This document shows, one piece after another, positions 22,991 through 35,700 of a DNA stretch of 64,000 bases. Below the pieces are notes generated by a model. That model ran no database searches. It saw only the letters and a program-made list of their open reading frames with translations, and was not told the DNA's origin. Source of the stretch: Achatina immaculata (lineage: Eukaryota > Mollusca > Gastropoda > Stylommatophora > Achatinidae); assembly GCA_009760885.1 (NCBI GenBank), contig CM019702.1, positions 51,993,282-52,057,281 of the forward strand, given 5' to 3'. The position numbers and the translations under genes are program-made. The first letter of the stretch is position 1. Each line of letters opens with the position of its first letter.

Positions 22991-24604
22991 AAGCGTCTGG
23001 CGGATTCTGTCATCTGTGCATTTTTTTTATATTGCAGCGCTCAAATATAATATGATAGACTTATATGGGTTTGTTTTTCCCCGACTTCTTTGGCCTTTAG
23101 TACTTTTGTATATTAGAACTTCAAACTGTACGTTGTAAGCTGACGTCAGGATGCACATTTTGCACATAAATTTTTTTGAGAATATTTTTGCACTCGGGTT
23201 AAAAATTTTGCACACGAAGTAAAAATCTTAGTGCACACTGTTCTCAACTACCAGAGGTGAGAATCGCTGTTTTAGTGTGTAACATAGTGCCTTGTTTATT
23301 AGGATAGCATTATTATTATTATTTTAATATTATTATTATTATTATTTTATAGTTATGATTATTATTGATCAGCAGAAAGTAGGTAAGAAACAATGGAAAA
23401 TTCGAAAACTGCAGGGAGAGGAACACTCCCATGGTATCAGTATTATTACGACAGAATGAAGTAGATACCTACAAATACGAGACATAATGACGCTGAGGGA
23501 AAGACAGATTAAGGAGATACACCCAGAATGCGAGCAAGGAGATTTACTCGGATAACATTAGTACAAATGGAGATAGACACTGTGTAAACAGAGTTGGACT
23601 AATAATCCCTGACAGGTATCACAGACTCATGATACTGGATAAGAAGAGTTTACCCAACCGAGAAAATTGAATAGACGGATTTGACGCAACCGACTTACAG
23701 ACGGGTGAGGCATATTTGCTTAATCTTAGGACGCAATTTGCACACATAAATAGTCCAGCGGACCAATAAGATGGCCAAACGGTGTGGATTGATTTGCCCA
23801 GTTAATATGTAGTCAACCAGCTGACCAATAGAAAGATCTAAAGGCGTGTCCTATTGAACAACTGACTTACGACATAAAAAACAGACATTGCAGTTTTTAA
23901 AGAGAGCGAGGACAGAGGAGAGCAACGACAGAGAGAAAGGAGAAAAGATACATGGAAAGATAGGCAGAAGAGCGAGACAGACAGAACAAATGGACAAGTA
24001 GAGCCAATAAATGTTCAGGAGATAGAGAAGCAGTTTATAACCAGAAGTAGTTTAGGACAGATAGAATATAGTATTTCAAGATGAAAAATGATTATTAGTA
24101 TTGCGTGAGAAATGCAGAAGAATTGATATTTTTGGAACTTTGTGTAAAATGCTTTCTGAGATGTCTCAATTTGATACTTGTAAATTTCATTTGATGAGTA
24201 TTAGAAGTGAACTATTAATTTATTTCAAGAACGAACCATCTGAATTTTATAGTGACTATGTGTGTGAAGATTTCAGACTTTTGGTGAATCATACAGTATC
24301 ACGTGCAGTGACATTATGAAACCGTGAAGTGAACAAAAAGAAAGACGTAGTAATTATGTGCTAATAATTTTAAAAGTGACACCGGATATCCAATGTTGTC
24401 GCGGTCACAGTCTAAAATAGAAGCGAGAGAAAGTCGATCTAACGATCATACAAAAGAACTATAAAGATTACAGTAAATTCAACAGATAACACTTCGTCGT
24501 CGATATTATAATGGAAGTATTAATCAGAGAAAACTTCTTCATTAATATATACAAGTAAATCACAAGCCAACAATATTATAAGTGTAATTTTGTTTTCTCT
24601 ATTA
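22991..24604. other. No gene recognised
   Basis: Contains an (ATT)n microsatellite at about 23308-23350 and a purine-rich stretch at about 23900-24000. The 23550-23900 part looks somewhat like a promoter or LTR region, but no paired copy, primer-binding site or gag/pol sequence is visible, so it is left unassigned. Confidence 0.4.
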
Positions 24605-26420
24605 CATTCAATAATTCATTCATTCATTCATTCATTTGCATGTGCCTTGTGGAACTTTGCCTTCTTAACAGCACTCTTGTGGGCCTCTCGGTTGTGAGCA
24701 AGATGACCTGCTGCTGCTGCATCCATTTGCAGATCATCAAGGATGTCTTGCAGCCATCTTCGGCTTGGTCTTCCTCTCTTTCTTTTTCCCATTATATACC
24801 CTTCCAAGACAGTTTTCTCTAGATTATCATGACGCTTAATGTGTCCAAAATATTTAAGTTTTCTTTCTTTAATCCTCTTTACTAGCCAGCCCTCTTCAAT
24901 ATTAAGTTATTGTAGTATAGATATATTTGTTCTTTTTTTGCGTCCATGATATTTGGAGAACTCTTCTGTAGCATTTACATTCAAAGCCCGGGGTAGAGGG
25001 GGGTCTCACGGGCATATGTTGCGATGGGAAAGATGCATGCCCTTAAAAATCTTATTTTTGTAATTCTATCTGTTCCTCTCCAGAGCTTCTTTAGTTGTTT
25101 TACTTTTTCAAGAGCAATAGATGTCCTCCTTTTAACTTCCCCCATCTTATCTCCATCTGATCCAAGATATTCAAAACTCTCCACTTCTTCCAGTTTTTCC
25201 TCATTGATACATATTTCAGCTGCCTTGTTTGTTTTGTCAGTTGTCAACAATTTAGTTTTCTTCGTATTAAGATAGAGGTTCTGCTCTTCGCTGTTCTTAC
25301 GGACTGACATAATTAGTTTTTCCATTCCTTTTTTGTGTTGTGGACAGTAATACTGTGTCATCAGCATATCTAATCTCTGGTATTTCATAACCTCCAATTG
25401 TTATGGTATCGTAATATTCTTTGTCTACATCCTCTCTAACATTTCTCATTATATTTTCAGTATACAAGTTAAATAAGTAAGATGACAATATGCACCCCTG
25501 ATGGACCCCTTGTTTTATATCAAACCAAGATGTTGTTTCACCATTTATTCTTACTGCTGCTTGTTGGTCTAGATACAACAGTGATGTTAATTGTATTAAA
25601 TGTGTTGGAAATCCCATTTTTCCATTATTTCCAAAAGTTTATGATGTTGTACACAATCAAATGCCTTTGAGTAGTCTATAAAGGATAAATATAGATTCAC
25701 ATTGAACTCTCTGCATTTCTCTATTATTAATCTTATATTTAATATATGATCTATTTATCCTCTTCCTTGCCTGAAACCAGCTTGGACCATATTGACTTCT
25801 TCTATTTTCTTACAAAATCTACCCATTATGATTTTTAACAGAATTTCACTGGCATGACTAATCAGGGCAACAGTTCTGTAGTCTGTGCATAATTTCAGGT
25901 TACCCTTTTTGGCAGTTGTATGAATATAGTTCTTTTCCATTCTTTTGGCCAAATACCTGATTGCCATATCTTTTTACATAATGCATGATAGATTGTTGCA
26001 TATTCCTTTCCTCCTGCTTTAATAAATTCAGCTGTTATCTCATCACATCCTGGTGATTTACCATTTTTCAGACTCTTTATTGCCCATAAAATTTCTTCTA
26101 TTGTTGGTTCAGGTTCTTTCTCCTGCAATTCACACTGTAGATTTCTGCTTTCACAGTCGGTTGTTTCATACATTCCTCTGTAATATTCCTTCCATCTTTC
26201 TAGAATTTCCTGTCTCTGTCAAGGTAATCGCAATCTCGTCACAAATTACATTTAGCTTAGGTGTGACATTTCTCGTCAATGTCTTCATTTTTTTTAAACA
26301 GTTCACTATCTCTTCCACACTTCTGATGTTCTTCTATTCTTTCACAACAATCTTGTATGTATTGTTTTTTTGTTTTTTTGGTCTTTTCTTATGTCTCTCT
26401 GTACTTCTTTTTCTCTATTA
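24605..26420 (-). mobile_element. LINE family B, 5'-truncated and broken
   Basis: Minus-strand LINE ORF2 pieces in order: pre-RT linker (about 26400-26180), LKNGKSPGCDEITAEFIK (about 26090), AGFRQGRG (25760), GVHQGCILSSYLFNLYTENI, the catalytic box [10 protein letters not shown] (about 25350), and the post-RT EVESFEYLG (about 25180). The family-specific 3' sequence runs to about 24635. The 3' tail is (AATG)n, seen as ATTC repeats at 24610-24636. Several frameshifts and stops separate the pieces, so it is inactive. The fragment at 5625-6435 is another copy. Confidence 0.85.
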
Positions 26421-26764
26421 CATGTGACAGATAATATAATTAACAAGCAAAGAATACACAAACAAAACAAAAATGTAGAGAATAATAGGCACAAGCCTAC
26501 AAGAAAAAAAAACAACTAAATATATAGTTTATTCGAGGAATTTTTGTCTACTGCCTTCACTGTACCGAGGCCTATATTTAACTAATGCATTAACTGTAAC
26601 ACAGCCCGGATTATTTCGTTCCGGAACATCATAGGTCACTGAATGAATTAGCAATTTTATGCCAACAAGCAGACTACAAGAAGTTAGGTTTCCAAGTTTT
26701 GCTCCAGAGCCTTCCATTTGTCGGAGTTTTTTTTATAGGGGCAAGACCCCCCTGTCGTCCTCTG

Positions 26765-29700
26765 ATGGCCTCCGTGCATGGTCTGACTGTGCTGCAACAG
26801 AGAAAGATCGCTGCTATTGTAGGCGCTTGTGTGGGTGATGCTTCAGGTATTTGTCGTAACGAGAAGTCCATACTATGGAAGTGTGGGTACTAGCCAAGAT
26901 TGTGTGTGGATTTGTGATTGTGTTTGTGTGTGCCGTCCACAGCGGCGATGATCACATTACTTCGTTATCTAGGCGGTTCTGATACAGGCCGTTTCTGAGA
27001 AGTGTGTCCAGGATTAGAGGTAGGGTATGAGCTCTTCGCCATAGTGGTGTCATGTAATCTTGTCATTGTAGTTTTCCATCTTCACGACTATAGTCCTCAT
27101 GTTGCGAACAAAGCCATGAGAGTTTGCTGTCAGCATCACCCAGAGCTGGTAGAAGAGTAAGTGTTTTGACAAGAGCATCATCTCCGTTAGAGTTTCTTAG
27201 TTGTTGTAATCATCCTTCACCAACCCCCCTCCCCCTGTCCTATCTCACAGCCCAGATACTGATGAAAAATGGTACTTATGAGAGATCAAGAGAGAACCCC
27301 TGATCTACATCATCCTTCATCTGATTCTTCAGCTCAGCCTATACTCCTTGATATTGTCATGGATTACTGTCTGGATGATGTGCCTAAACTTTAATTTTCT
27401 GAGCCATGATCTATCAGAGCCTCCTACTTTCTGTCAGTTTTTTTTTCTTTGTTTGTTTTTATTTCTTTTCAAAAAAGGCATTTGTAGTATAAATAGTTGG
27501 AATTGAATGTACATAATAATAATGTATGGCTGTTGTCAGTGAATTGAAGCAGTTTGTGAAACTTTCAGAATATATTTGTACTGTGTAGCTTCTCTCATAA
27601 CATGATTTGTTTAACATAGCTGACTACAATAACTAAAAGTGTGCACAGTTAGTTATTACTTCTCCTGGGTTGTTGATGTGGGAGAAGTGTCTTGCATATG
27701 TTGCACTGCCCTCTCAGAGATGTCTGACAGATTCACTAGAGGATAATGATCTTATGTAAGGAAAGCAGAGTTGCAAGGAATAATTTGAATTGGCATGTAA
27801 TGCCTCACCATCAATTTTCTGTGGATCTCATCCTCAAAATTTCTGTCATGTCACATTCCAGGAATCACCCATAACACAATGGGCTAGGCATCCTGAGGTA
27901 TTTTGTATTACATTTACACATGACACTGAGTTTGGAAATTTGAGGTAGTTCTGTATTTCATTTACATGTAATACAGTGGATTAGGTAATTTGAGGTAGTT
28001 CTGTATTTCATTTACACGTAATACAATGGATTAGGTAATTTGAGGTAGTTCTGTATTTGATTTACATGTAATACAGTGGATTAGGTAATTTGAGGTAGTT
28101 CTGTATTTCATTTACAGATGACACTGAGTTTGGAAATATGAGATAGTTCTGTATTTCATTTATTCGTAATACAGTGGATTAGGTAATTTGAGGTAGTTCT
28201 GTATTTCAGTTCCACATCAGATGAGCCTGTTCTGCCAGTATATATGCTGTTGATTGATTTGCTACATATTCACAGCTCAGCCCTTGCACTGGATCTACAA
28301 AGAAGATGTGTTGCTCAGACTGATAGGGGATCAAGAAGAAATTGAATTCTGGGAGCCATCAGCAAATCCATTCTACAGAATAGAAACAGGAAGAAATACT
28401 TGCTATGGGGACCAAGCTTATGTTGTGCTCAAGTCTCTAGTGGAGTCTGGAGGTGATTGTTTTAATTAATGGAGGAAAGTTGAGTAAATAGTTTAATAGA
28501 GAATTAGTTGAAGGTGTGTGTCTGTGAGTCAGACTTTGAGATGAAAGAGAGAAATAATGGAATCAGTCAGACTTTGAGATGAAAGAAAGAAATAATAGAA
28601 TCAGTCAGACTTTGAGATGAAAGAAAGAAATAATAGAATCAGTCAGACTTTGAGGTGAAAGAAAGAAATAATAGAATCACTCAGACTTTGAGATGAAAGA
28701 AAGAAATAATAGAATCAGTCAGACTTTGAGATGAAAGAAAGAAATAATAGAATCAGTCAGACTTTGAGATGAAAGAGAGAAAGAAGTGAGGTAAATTTAA
28801 AATTTTTCATTGGATGATGCACATCAGTTTTTTTTTTTCCCTTTATACTACATTTTTTTCTTTGCTGGTGAAGGCGTGGAAATATTTTGCAGTTATTTGT
28901 ATTTGCAGATCTGGCTTTTAGATTTTGAAAGAGAAGGTTGTTGTTTTTTTTTCCTTGACTGACCCAGTGACTGACTGACTGACTGATTGTGCGTCCAGGT
29001 ATGAAAAGAGTCTTGGAAACTGAAGAGATTCTGAAACAAAAACAATTACCAGACATTCAGGATCAGGGCTGGGAAGACTTTCATGAGTGAAGTGACAAAC
29101 TGTATCATTGTTGTTGTGTCTAAGCTAGATTTTTCTGAGATGTTAGTACATGAAGAAAGGAACGGTAAGTGTGAATTTCTTGATGTTATCATAACACTTA
29201 AATGTACCAATGGTGACTGTGTCACCTTTTTTTTGTTTATATGTTTGCTCACACCTGTTGCAGGTGTTGAGCTGTGACCTTTGACACATCATTTTCTCAC
29301 CTGCAGGCTTGAATTTAGACCATCTGACAGCAGCCATCTATGAGTTTTTCGGACCAGATTCTGAGTACGAGAACAAGGTGACCAATGAATATGCTGTTGG
29401 GAGAGAGAGTAAAACAGGTACTCCGGAAGAAATGTGTATACTGCTGCCTAGATGTAACTACCAGTGTTTGTATTTTCTAGCTGTAACCACCAGAGTTTGT
29501 GTTTTCTAGCTGTAACCACCAGAGTTTGTGTTTTCTAGCTGTAACTACCAGAGTTTGTGTTTTCTAGCTGTAACCACCAGAGTTTGTGTTTTCTAGCTGT
29601 AACTACCAGAGTTTGTGTTTTCTAGCTGTAACCACCAGAGTTTGTGTTTTCTAGCTGTAACCACCAGAGTTTGTGTTTTATAGCTGTAACCACCAAAGTT

Positions 29701-32700
29701 TGTGTTTTATAGCTGTAACCACCAGAGTTTATGTTTTCTTGTTGTAATCACCAGAGTTTGTGTTTTCTAGCTGTAACCACCAGAGTTTGTGTTTTCTTGT
29801 TGTAATCACTTCCTTGTTGTAACCACCAGTTTGTTTGTGTTTTATAGTTGTAATCACCAGAGTTTGTGTTTTCTAGTTGTAATCACCAGAGTTTGTGTTT
29901 TCAAGTTGTAACCACCAGAGTTTGTGTTTTCAAGTTGTAACCACCAGAGTTTGTGTTTTCAAGTTGTAACCACCAGAGTTTGTGTTTTCTTCTTGTAATC
30001 ACCACAGTTTGTGTTTTGAAGTTGTAACCACCAGTATGTGGTTTCTTGTTGTAACCACCAGACATGTAGTTGTAACCATGAGAGTCAACATGTTTTCTGG
30101 TTATAACCATCAGAGTCCATGTGTTTTCTAGTTGTAACCACAAGAGTTTCATGTATTTCTTCACAGTTTCTGGTCCTAATATTGGTCTACAAATAATGTT
30201 CCTGTACATGCTTGAGCTACTATATGTTTGTATAAAGTTAAGCCATGTATGTATTCTTAATAAACTCCTTCATGGCTGAGTTATTTTCCACTTCTGATGG
30301 AATCAGTTTTATCAGGAACAGAAGTAAACATTTAAAGTGCAATACTAAATGCTGACTTAGATTTTAAAAAAAAATTTTTTTTGAATGTTACCATTACTGG
30401 TACCAGCTGGTGGTAAGTGAGTGGGGTGAGAATTAAAGTACGAGTACATCATAATCAACACTGTACAGTCTTTCTTAAACAAATATAAAAATGACTATTA
30501 CAGCTTCTGTTTCACCCCTCATTCTGTATTCCCAGATCTGAAGCCAACTCTTCCTATTTATGCCCCCTGGCGTAATGGCTGCATCAAGGACTTTCTCAAA
30601 AATCTCCAGACAAAGAAAGTTCCACCAGGTTAGATAATGTAACTGCCCACATTCATTGTTCTCTTCATGTTTTCAGTCCATGCTTCATTAGTGGGAGCAG
30701 TGATGCTTCATTAGTGGGAGCAGTGATGCTTCAGTCACTGATTTAGTAAATAAAAAAATAGGAAGAGAAAGAAAAAGGAGATTCTTCAGTAGGAAAAAAC
30801 TAATTGGAACATGCTGAAATGAAGCACAACAGCAGCTCAGCTCAGTACAGTTGTGTGTCAACTCAGTATAGTTGTGTGTCAACTCAGTACAGTTGTGTGT
30901 CAACTCACACCCGCGTTTGGGAATAGTGGGCCTGGCTGTCAGTCAGTTTGACTGTATGTCAGTCACAGTTGGAGGAGGTCATTTACTAAATACAGTGCAT
31001 ATATAATAGCATTTTACACATTGAATAGATATGTTTCCTGTCACTTCAGAATACTAACAGTCCTAGATGAATGATACTTGAAAGTGAACAGTGTTTCATA
31101 AATCATCATAAAGTCAGGCTACTACAAGAAGCTGGACAATTTTGTGTCGCTTTCATCTGCTACAAAACAAAAAAACAATAGTTCATCTTTATGGTCCTCA
31201 GATTTTAACAAATTTTGGAGCACTATTGATTTTTCCATGGTGACACCAGAAAGGAAGTTAGAATTCAAATTTCAAAAGCAGCATCAATCTTCAAGAATCT
31301 TGAGACCATATGGAATTCAAAAGTTATAAGCACAAAAACCAAGTTAAGACTATTCAATTCAAATGTAATACCACCCTTATTTATGCATGTGAAATCTGGA
31401 ACACAACTAAAGAAATAGACAAGAAATTAGACTCTTTTGAAAACAAATGCCTAAGAAAAATACTTGGGATAAAGTGGAACAAATTCAAAAACAACACAGA
31501 GGTAAGACAGATGAACAAACAACAACCTGTCTCATGGGTGATCAGAAAAAGAAGATAGACACATGTCGGTCATGTGATGAGAAGAAACAACCAGAGGATC
31601 CCCAAACAAGCTATCAAGTGGAACACAACAGGCTGAAGAAAAAGAGGTTGACCACATGAAACTCTAAAGAGGACATTGTTAAGAGAAGCCAATTCAGTGG
31701 GCATAACATCCCTTGATGAGATTGAAAAACTCACCGAAGTCAGGAAATCTTGGTGAACTACCATGCGGACCCTGTGTGACGTTTAGCGGCACGGGAAGGA
31801 TGTAAGATTGATTTTTCCAATAGCAAATGAACAAGTTCACAAATCTACATACAGTGAAAAAAATTTAAACACAGAAAAACAAATATTTGTTTTATTACAG
31901 TAGATTAAATCATTTTTATTTAGGTTATAGTTCCTTACAGTAATGGCAAGTGTGCTATTATGTGTACATTGTGTGCAAGGTTTTTAATACATAATAAGTT
32001 TGTTTGATTCTATGAAGAGATTTTTTGGCACACAGAAAGTACTTTTACCTTGCTACTGTGTATGAGACTAGTTCTTGTCTTTGCTTGGCCTGTTCTGTTC
32101 CTAATTTCTGTTCTGCATTTCCCATCTGAAGTTATTACTGCTCCAGGGTATTTGAATTTCTGGACCTGCTTTAGAACAGTTGCATTTAATTTTATAACTG
32201 CATTTTGGTGGATTCTATTTCTTAGATATAACCACAGTCTTTGTCTTTTTGATGTTTAAGGTAAAGTGTTTTTGTTCGCTTCCTTTGGCAACTTTATCCA
32301 TGAGATTTTTGTAATTTTCACTAGATAACAAAAGAGAAACAACCAATTGTAAAATATATATATATATATACACACAAAATATTCATGAAAGGCTCCTCCA
32401 GTGATGATCAGATTGATTGTGCTATCAGAATCATTCCTCTGGTGGCTCTCTATGCTGGTCACCCTGACATGTTAACTAAAGTGGAAGAAGCACTCAGGAT
32501 CTTGCAGGACAGTGACCTGGCAGTGGTCATTGGTCTGGCTGCAGCCAGGTAATGCTTGTGTGTGTAGTCATGCAGAGAATTTCTTGTTCAGGTAGTCGTG
32601 CTCTTGGTCGGTGGAGTTTCCTTGAGCTACAAACTAAAATCTCTTATCATTGGATATTAGAGGGAGACAATAAAGAAGATGAGTACACTGATTAGTAAAC

Positions 32701-35700
32701 CCACACGTAGTAGAGGTAGTCAGAGGTGTATGGTGCAGTTTTACAAAAGTGATAGAAAGAGGAAAAGATGAGAAGGAAGACAAAGAAGGCAATGAGGACG
32801 ATGAAATCCAAATTTCAGCAGTATGTCTTTGTCGAGGACATTGAAAATAATGAAACAACAAATGAAACAAAAATAGCAATTACCTTAGAGAAGTCATCAT
32901 TGTTACAATGTCAGAATGTGTGTTTTACACTTCTGTGTGCTCATCTTATTGTGGATTTTGCCATTCCTTTTCACCTTTTCTGTCTGTCTGTCTGTCTGTG
33001 TGTCTGTCTGTCTGTCTGTTTTCTTTGTAAAACTACATCATACACATCAGACTTTCTGTAGCATATTAGAGGGAAAAATTATCCTCCTTTATACTTGCTC
33101 AGTCTTCAGTATAGGCAGTGTTGAACTGTTGGCCGTATTTTTAAAACAATTCTTGTAACTTTTGTTTGGACTTTGTTAATAACTTCAGCAAATGTCTTAG
33201 TACCACCACTTGTTTTTATGATTACAGGTATGATGACAGGTGATAAAATCCTAGTGTCGTGATGATGATGATAATACTGTCTTTTTACACGATAAATGCT
33301 CACTGTAACACTTACATTAGCTGTTGTTCTTGAACAGAATTCTAGAACAGTACATTCTGCATGGTGACCCAGAACATGCATTAGAGACAGTTATATCTGC
33401 ACTGTGTGAGCCCAGTCGTAAGAACCCTCAAGAACTGGATCTGGAAGTCGCTGAACAGATTAGGAAGGTTGTCCAGGTCAGAAACACTCCACACGTGGAG
33501 GCAGTGTCCAAGTTTTTCAATAAAAACTGCCGTAAGTTATTTATTATAGAAAGTTCTTGAAATTGTGGTTTGGGGGGTAGTGCAGTGGTCAGAGAACTGA
33601 GTTCACCTGGCAGCATTGTAAACACCAGGATACTCTAGTATGTTTTGTGTGTGTGTGTGTGTGTGTGTGTGACCTGTGCTGTTGCTTGATGGTCATGCTG
33701 ATTGAAAACTTTAATACATATTTATATTATTTGTTATATTATTTATATTGTTGTATATAATGGGTTGAAGGAAAGGGAACACACAATGCCATTTATGCTT
33801 TACGAACACTGACAGAAAGAGCTTTAGAAGTACAGAAAGATCTCTACTTATGCTTCAGTGATTACACCAAGGCATTCGACAAGGAGAAACATAATGAAAT
33901 TATTAAAATGCTTGAAGACATCAGTATAGATGGCAAAGACCTGAGGATTGTAAAACATCTATACTGGCAGCAAGAAGCAGCAGTTCGAGTTGAAAATAGA
34001 ACTGGAAAATATCAACCTATAAAACAAGGGATGTGACAAGGATGTGTACTATCTCCAGATCTTTTTTCTCTGTACAGCGAGAATATTCTAAGAATGATCA
34101 TCACAGAACCAGGCATAAAAATTGGAGGATAAAATATTAACAACCTTCGCTGTGCTGACGACACAGTACTGATAGCTGAGAACCAACAAGACTTGCAAAA
34201 TCTCTTGGATAAAGTCGCCAAAGAAAGTGAACAGAAAGGCCTTACTTTGAACATCAAAAAGACAGAGACTGTGGTTATATCTAAAAAACAGAATCCACCA
34301 ACATGCAGTATAAAATTAAATGGAACTATTCTAAAGCAGGTGCAGAAATTCAAATACCTTGGAGAGTAATAACTTCAGATGGGAAATGCAGAACAGAAAT
34401 TAGGAACAGAATAGGCCAAGCAAAGACTGCATTTCAGAGAATGAGAAACATATTGACCAACACATCCTTATCAATGAATGTTAGAAAACAAGTCCTAAAA
34501 TGCTATATTGAACCTATCTTGTTATATGGAAGTGAATCATGGACAATAGGCAAGTCTGCACAAAAATCATTGGAAGCAGCAGAAATGTGGTTTGTTAGAA
34601 GAATGTTGCGAATCCCCTGGACAGCAAAAATAACTAATGAAGAATGTATGAGAAGAGCTGGAAAGACAAAAAACCTTGTCAAAAAGATAAGAAAGAGACA
34701 ATGTACTTTCATAGGACATGCAATGAGAAGAGGGGGCATTGAAAATATTATAACAACAGGAAAAATAGAAGGAAGAAGATCAAGAGGAAGACCAAGAGAA
34801 ATGATACTGGACAGTCTAACAGGATGGTGTGAGAGGAGATCACCAACTGAACTGATGACCTGCATGAAGGATCGGGTACTCTGGAGAAGCATAATATCCA
34901 ACGCCAGTCAGCATGGCACCTGATGATGATGATATAATGGGTGTGAAGAATAGTCTATGAATAAGAAAGTACAGCGAGGCCATGGAAATGTGGTTTATAA
35001 GAAGGATGTTGAAGGTACCAAGGACAGCCAAAAAAAAACCAGTGAAGAAGTCTTAAGAGTGGGTAGAGTTAAATGGCAAATTACAGCAAAGATCAGAGGC
35101 AGACAAATAAGATTTGTAGGACATTTCCTGAGAAGAGGAAAATTGGAACATGTTGCGGCAACTGGAAAAAATTAAGGGAAGAAGAGACAGAGAGAGAAGT
35201 TACTGGATGAGCTTTCAGTCACCGGCGGATCTCATAATCAAGTCTAAAGACAGGGAATTGTGAAGAGAAATGATCGCCTACATCACAGAACATGACACTT
35301 AGATAGTGTCTAGAACCCGGTTTGGTAGCTGTGTGATTTAAATGCAGAATTTTTTTTTTTCAGAAAATGTGGCTGACCTATAATGAAAGTAAAAACTGTA
35401 GCACAAACTTGGTAAATGTCCAAAATGACAATAATGTAGGTAAGAGAAAAAAATAGACACCAGTTAATATTCCTACTTGTTGTAACAAAAAAAGGGAACT
35501 CCCCACTAGAGGATCCACAGACCCACAGTTGGGACCATTGATACAGTATCACAATAAGAAATCTGTACAGAATACTAAATGCTATGCACACACAAAAAGA
35601 AGCAGTGCAATGGTATTTTTTTTAGAGTGTATGACCCCAAGTTACCAAGGTACACAGTGTGTGTAGAATAATAGGCCTGCCCCCATCCCCTACTAAAAAA

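Noticed and set aside
23550..24100. Possible solo LTR or promoter region
   Set aside because: No second copy, no TG...CA ends with a target-site duplication and no primer-binding or polypurine signature could be established.
34303..34923. 206-codon open frame as a host gene
   Set aside because: It is the C-terminal part of the RTE-like LINE inserted at 33766-34931 and matches the other copies.
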